From Burkholderiales bacterium (lineage in GTDB: Bacteria; Pseudomonadota; Gammaproteobacteria; Burkholderiales; JAEUOS01): a DNA stretch of 53,957 bases. Below are positions 50,951 to 53,957 of the stretch, piece after piece. The stretch is from positions 1 through 53,957 of the forward strand of contig CANJDH010000020.1 of assembly GCA_947473125.1 (NCBI GenBank), read 5' to 3'. How positions within the stretch are numbered: the first letter of the stretch is position 1; the number at the start of each line of letters is the position of its first letter. Under the pieces are notes generated by a model. The model had not been told where the DNA came from. It saw nothing but the letters and a program-made list of their open reading frames with translations, and ran no database searches. The position numbers were made by a program, and so were the translations under genes.

Positions 50951-52518
50951 ACCTGGTTCGGGCGTTCACGTCGACGGTGCGCCATCATGGTCAGCGCCCG
51001 GCCATGCTTGACGCTGCGCGGAGCTACACCTGGGCAGAGTTCGGCATGCGCGTGTCGCGCGTCGCCGGCATGCTGGAGCGCTTCGGTGCGATGTCCGGCA
51101 GGCACTTCGGCATTCTTGCGCGCAACGGCTTTCGCTATGAAGAGCTCAAGTGGGCCGGTTTTTGGCTCGGTGCCATTCCTGTGCCGCTCAATTTCCGTCT
51201 CGCGCCACCGGAGATTGCGCAGATTCTGGATGATGCGCAATGCACCCACGTCATGGTGGAAAGCGTATTTGCGCCGATGCTGGAGCATCCGGCGCTTGCT
51301 CCCTGGCGCAATCGGGTCACGATTTTTGGCGAAAGCGCTGGTGCCAATGCAGCCCCCTATGAGTCGCTCCTCGCCGACGCGACGCCGGTTCCCGCGAGCG
51401 ACCCTGATCCGGACGCCGACGCGCTGCTCCTCTATACCGGGGGGACCACCGGCCGCAGCAAGGGAGTGCGCCTGTCGCACAGCAATATTCTTTCCAACAA
51501 TCTGGCCTTCGGACTGGCCGTGGGCGCGCGGCCTGAGCACGTGTACTTGCATGCGGCGCCGATGTTTCATTCGGCTGACCTGCTGGCCTTGGGTTGGTTC
51601 CTCCAAGGCGCGGCGCAGTGCTTTTTGCCGATGTTTTCGCCCCAAGCCTTCCTTGAAACCATCGCACGCCATCAAGTGGGCGCGGTGGTGACCGTGCCCA
51701 CCATGCTGATCGGCACTGTGTCGAGCCCGGAATTTTCCGCCGCCGACACTTCCTCATTGCGGGTGTTGATCTACGGTGCTGCACCGATGGCGCTTGAATG
51801 GGTCGAGCGTGTAGCTGCTGCCTTCCCCGATGTCGAACTGTTCAATTGCTACGGTTTGACCGAGACGGCGCCGGATCTCACCATCTTCGATGCGCGCGAG
51901 TTTCGTGCTGCGATCAAACACATGTCTACCTCGGGAGAACGCGAGGGTCCGCTGCTCTCGGTTGGCAAGCCCAACGCGCTCAATGAGCTGCGGGTGGTGG
52001 CGCCGGATGGGCGCGAAGTCGCCCCGGGTGACGCCGGCGAACTGATCGCGCGCGGCCCGAACATCATGAAGGGCTATCACAAGCGCGATGACGAAACGCG
52101 CGCAACACTGCGCGACGGCTGGCTGTATACCGGCGACATTGCGCGCATCGATGCGGCCGGCTATGTGTATCTGCTCGACCGCCTCAAGGACATGGTGATC
52201 ACCGGTGGCGAGAATGTCTATTCGTCCGAGGTGGAAGCTGTGCTGCACCGCCATCCCGCGATCGCCGAGGCGGTGATTGTCGGTGTTCCGGATGAGCGTC
52301 TGGGGGAAATGGTCACGGCGGTGATCGTGGCCAAGCCCGGACTGCGACCAAGTGCCGAAGAGATCGCTGCACACTGCCGCGCATTCCTCGGAGGGTTCAA
52401 GGTGCCGCGTCGTTTCGAGTTTGTTGAGCAGTTGCCCAAAAGTGCGCTTGGCAAGGTGCTCAAGGGTGAAATCAGGCAGTCCCGACAGCAGGAGAAGCCC
52501 CATGTACAACCTGGCTGA
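50947..52518 (+). CDS. Acyl-CoA synthetase (AMP-binding)
   Basis: A 523-residue ANL-superfamily ligase. The P-loop is YTGGTTGRSKGV (163-174), the aromatic/GYGxTE-type motif reads NCYGLTETAP, YTGDIARIDAAGYVYLLDRLKDMVITGGENVYSSEVE covers the hinge, and the C-terminal catalytic Lys is in SALGKVLKGEI. It activates a carboxylic acid to its CoA thioester in the cytosol. It is coupled to the RdhA-like gene before it and overlaps the QueG-like gene after it by 17 bp. The acid is unknown; aromatic or medium-chain are both possible. Confidence 0.92.
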   Translation: MNLVRAFTSTVRHHGQRPAMLDAARSYTWAEFGMRVSRVAGMLERFGAMSGRHFGILARNGFRYEELKWAGFWLGAIPVPLNFRLAPPEIAQILDDAQCTHVMVESVFAPMLEHPALAPWRNRVTIFGESAGANAAPYESLLADATPVPASDPDPDADALLLYTGGTTGRSKGVRLSHSNILSNNLAFGLAVGARPEHVYLHAAPMFHSADLLALGWFLQGAAQCFLPMFSPQAFLETIARHQVGAVVTVPTMLIGTVSSPEFSAADTSSLRVLIYGAAPMALEWVERVAAAFPDVELFNCYGLTETAPDLTIFDAREFRAAIKHMSTSGEREGPLLSVGKPNALNELRVVAPDGREVAPGDAGELIARGPNIMKGYHKRDDETRATLRDGWLYTGDIARIDAAGYVYLLDRLKDMVITGGENVYSSEVEAVLHRHPAIAEAVIVGVPDERLGEMVTAVIVAKPGLRPSAEEIAAHCRAFLGGFKVPRRFEFVEQLPKSALGKVLKGEIRQSRQQEKPHVQPG

Positions 52519-53413
52519 GCTGGTCAATTTGGCGCAGGCCCCCGACGCGGACGCGGCCATTGCGATGTCGCGAGCCGACGACATCCGCCGGCTCGCGCTC
52601 GCATCGGGCGTGGATGTGGTGGGCATTGCGCCGGTCGAGCGCTGGGACGATTTTGTGCCGCCAGGCTCACGGCCCTATGACATCCTGCCCGGCGCCAAGT
52701 CGGTGGTCGTGGTGGGTGTTCGGGGGCCCTCGGCCGGGGCCTGGCAGTCGCCTGACCATCGCCTGATCGAGATGAATGGCTACGATTTCGCCAACGACCG
52801 GGTGATTCACCTGGTGTCCGACCACATCGAGCGTGAGTACGGCTACCAGGCAATCCAGGCACCGGGACTGCCGGTGGGCGGCCATCAACCGGCGTTTTCG
52901 ATGATGCTGGCGGCGGTGCTTGCCGGTCTGGGCACGCGCTCGTTTGCCGCCAACATCATTCTCAATCCCAGGTACGGCTTGTTGTACTACTCCGCCTGTC
53001 TCACTACCCTGGAGTTGCCGGCCGATGCGATGCTTGAGCAGGACGTGTGCCCGGCGCCGATGTGCGTGCAGGTGTACAAAGCCGGCGGCAGGACGCCCTG
53101 TCAGGCGGCCTGCCCGTCGGACGAAGGCGGCTGCCTGCACGGCACCATCGGCCCGGACAACAGGATCGAATCGACCTACTACGATCGCGAGCGCTGTGTC
53201 TCGCGGGCCATGAATTTCGGCATCAACAGCTTTCAGAAGGCACTCGAACAAATTGCCAACGAGGACGACGACGAGCGCCGCCGCATGATGATCCATTCGG
53301 ACTTTTTCACGCGGTCGACGTCGGCCATTGCGTTCTACAAGGAAAGCGTCGCGCAATGCTTTGAGTGTATGCGGGTGTGCCCGATCGGCCGGGCAGAAAG
53401 GAAGCTCAAATGA
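52502..53413 (+). CDS. QueG-like 4Fe-4S protein (copy 1)
   Basis: A 303-residue protein. The N-terminal half matches the epoxyqueuosine-reductase/reductive-dehalogenase-type fold (LPGAKSVVVVGVRGP, residues 62-76; GYQAIQAPGLPVGGHQPAFSMMLAAVLAGLG). The Fe-S region has cysteines at 183, 188, 200, 204, 232, 286, 289 and 293; the last three, in CFECMRVCP, are a standard ferredoxin half-motif, but the first set (C-x4-C-x11-C-x3-CP) is spaced unlike QueG. The start has GGAGA upstream. The tRNA-modifying role of QueG is unlikely in this context; a corrinoid or Fe-S reductase partner of the RdhA-like protein is inferred. Confidence 0.82.
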   Translation: MYNLAELVNLAQAPDADAAIAMSRADDIRRLALASGVDVVGIAPVERWDDFVPPGSRPYDILPGAKSVVVVGVRGPSAGAWQSPDHRLIEMNGYDFANDRVIHLVSDHIEREYGYQAIQAPGLPVGGHQPAFSMMLAAVLAGLGTRSFAANIILNPRYGLLYYSACLTTLELPADAMLEQDVCPAPMCVQVYKAGGRTPCQAACPSDEGGCLHGTIGPDNRIESTYYDRERCVSRAMNFGINSFQKALEQIANEDDDERRRMMIHSDFFTRSTSAIAFYKESVAQCFECMRVCPIGRAERKLK

Positions 53414-53957
53414 GCGCAGCGGATCTGGACCTGATGGAAGCCCACAAGCGCGAACTGGCCGAGCTGGCCAAGAAAGCGGGAGCACAGGTGTCTGGGGTGG
53501 CTGATGCCGACGCGTTCACTGCGGCGATGGAGGGGCAGCGTCCGACCGAGTTACTGCCCGGATGCAAGACCGTATTTGTCCTCGGCGGTGCGCAACCCCG
53601 TGCCGGCGATTGGCATAGCCCCAGTTATCGCCACATGGAGACGACGTCGACATCTGATCGCGTCACGGCGATGGGCAACCGGATTGCGCAGCACATCGAG
53701 CGGCGTTTCGGCTACTACGCGGTCACCATTCCGCCGGGCGTCGACCGGGCACGTCGTCCTTTCCTCAACATCGCGCTTGCCGCCGAACTGGCGGGCTGTG
53801 GTTCGCCGAGCCTGGCCGGGCCGGTGCTGCACCCGGAGTTCGGCTTCATGTATTACACCGCCGTCCTGACGACCTTGCCGCTGCCGGTGGATGGGCCACT
53901 GACGGCGCCGGCCTGTCCCGCGCCCGAATGTGTGTCGATGTGGGACGAACTGGGCAC
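53410..53957 (+). CDS. QueG-like 4Fe-4S protein (copy 2), 3' end beyond window
   Basis: The frame opens at 53410, overlapping the previous stop as ATGA, and is open to the window end (182 residues). It is a tandem paralogue of the preceding protein: LLPGCKTVFVLGGAQPRAGDWHSPSYRHME matches LPGAKSVVVVGVRGPSAGAWQSPDHRLIE, then HIERRFGYYAV matches HIEREYGYQAI, and ACPAPECVSMWDE matches VCPAPMCVQVYKA. The Fe-S C-terminus is not visible. The pair may form a heterodimer. Confidence 0.8.
   Translation, partial: MSAADLDLMEAHKRELAELAKKAGAQVSGVADADAFTAAMEGQRPTELLPGCKTVFVLGGAQPRAGDWHSPSYRHMETTSTSDRVTAMGNRIAQHIERRFGYYAVTIPPGVDRARRPFLNIALAAELAGCGSPSLAGPVLHPEFGFMYYTAVLTTLPLPVDGPLTAPACPAPECVSMWDELG

Noticed and set aside
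52502-53413. Calling this gene queG (epoxyqueuosine reductase)
   Set aside because: The first cysteine set is spaced differently, it is duplicated in tandem and the context is a CoA-ligase operon, so the tRNA role is not supported.
1-53957. CRISPR arrays, tRNA/rRNA genes, integrases or insertion sequences
   Set aside because: No regularly spaced repeats, tRNA-like cloverleaf ends, transposase or integrase motifs were seen on either strand.

Overview
The window looks like a chromosomal segment of a GC-rich betaproteobacterium, most likely in the Burkholderiales. The clearest sign is the housekeeping order purM, divergent from perM-hda-HAD-pcnB-folK-deoxynucleoside kinase-panC. A stand-alone rsxB next to nth and many ABC/TRAP solute-binding proteins agree with this. 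I saw no tRNA, rRNA, CRISPR array, phage or insertion sequence. Genes are densely packed and many are joined by 4-bp ATGA stop/start overlaps.

Layout. 1-3.5 kb: an NHL-repeat lyase-like secreted protein (cut by the window edge), a secreted metallo-beta-lactamase-fold hydrolase and an MFS transporter. 3.5-10.7 kb: the housekeeping block. 10.8-15.5 kb: a complete branched-chain-amino-acid-type ABC transporter (ATPases first, then binding protein, then the two permeases). 15.6-25.0 kb: a ten-gene minus-strand operon with two paralogous NMT1/THI5-type binding proteins, one permease, one ATPase and five or six enzymes of the kind that open cyclic amides and ureides (amidohydrolase, hydantoinase/allantoinase-like, M20 hydrolase, isochorismatase-type amidase, SDR). 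A divergent LysR gene (25.2 kb) probably controls it. 26.2-31.3 kb: an adenine-deaminase-type enzyme and a second ABC transporter operon ending in an IPNS-like 2-oxoglutarate dioxygenase. Together, 15.6-31.3 kb reads as an accessory island for importing and dismantling nitrogen heterocycles; the substrates are unknown.

31.3-35.7 kb: rsxB-nth-DUF1841-ubiG-miaA-alpha/beta hydrolase (minus). 35.9 kb: a TetR gene. 36.5-43.5 kb: a six-gene minus-strand envelope module (SPFH protein, zinc-ribbon DUF4178 protein, small secreted or anchored peptide, DUF350 membrane protein, membrane-embedded spermidine-synthase-like enzyme, FAD amine-oxidase-like lipoprotein). 43.6-47.5 kb: ferredoxin fdxA and a giant 1175-residue GltD/PyrK-like flavoprotein, separated by a strong terminator.

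47.7-53.96 kb is the most unusual part. An orphan TRAP binding protein and a TetR repressor gene stand divergent from four translationally coupled genes: a cytoplasmic reductive-dehalogenase-like protein, an acyl-CoA ligase and two tandem QueG-like iron-sulfur proteins (the last cut by the window end). The shared intergenic region holds two good sigma70 promoters and two matching 12-bp palindromes, one exactly between -35 and -10. The inferred job is CoA activation of a carboxylate followed by corrinoid/FeS-dependent reduction, perhaps reductive removal of a substituent.
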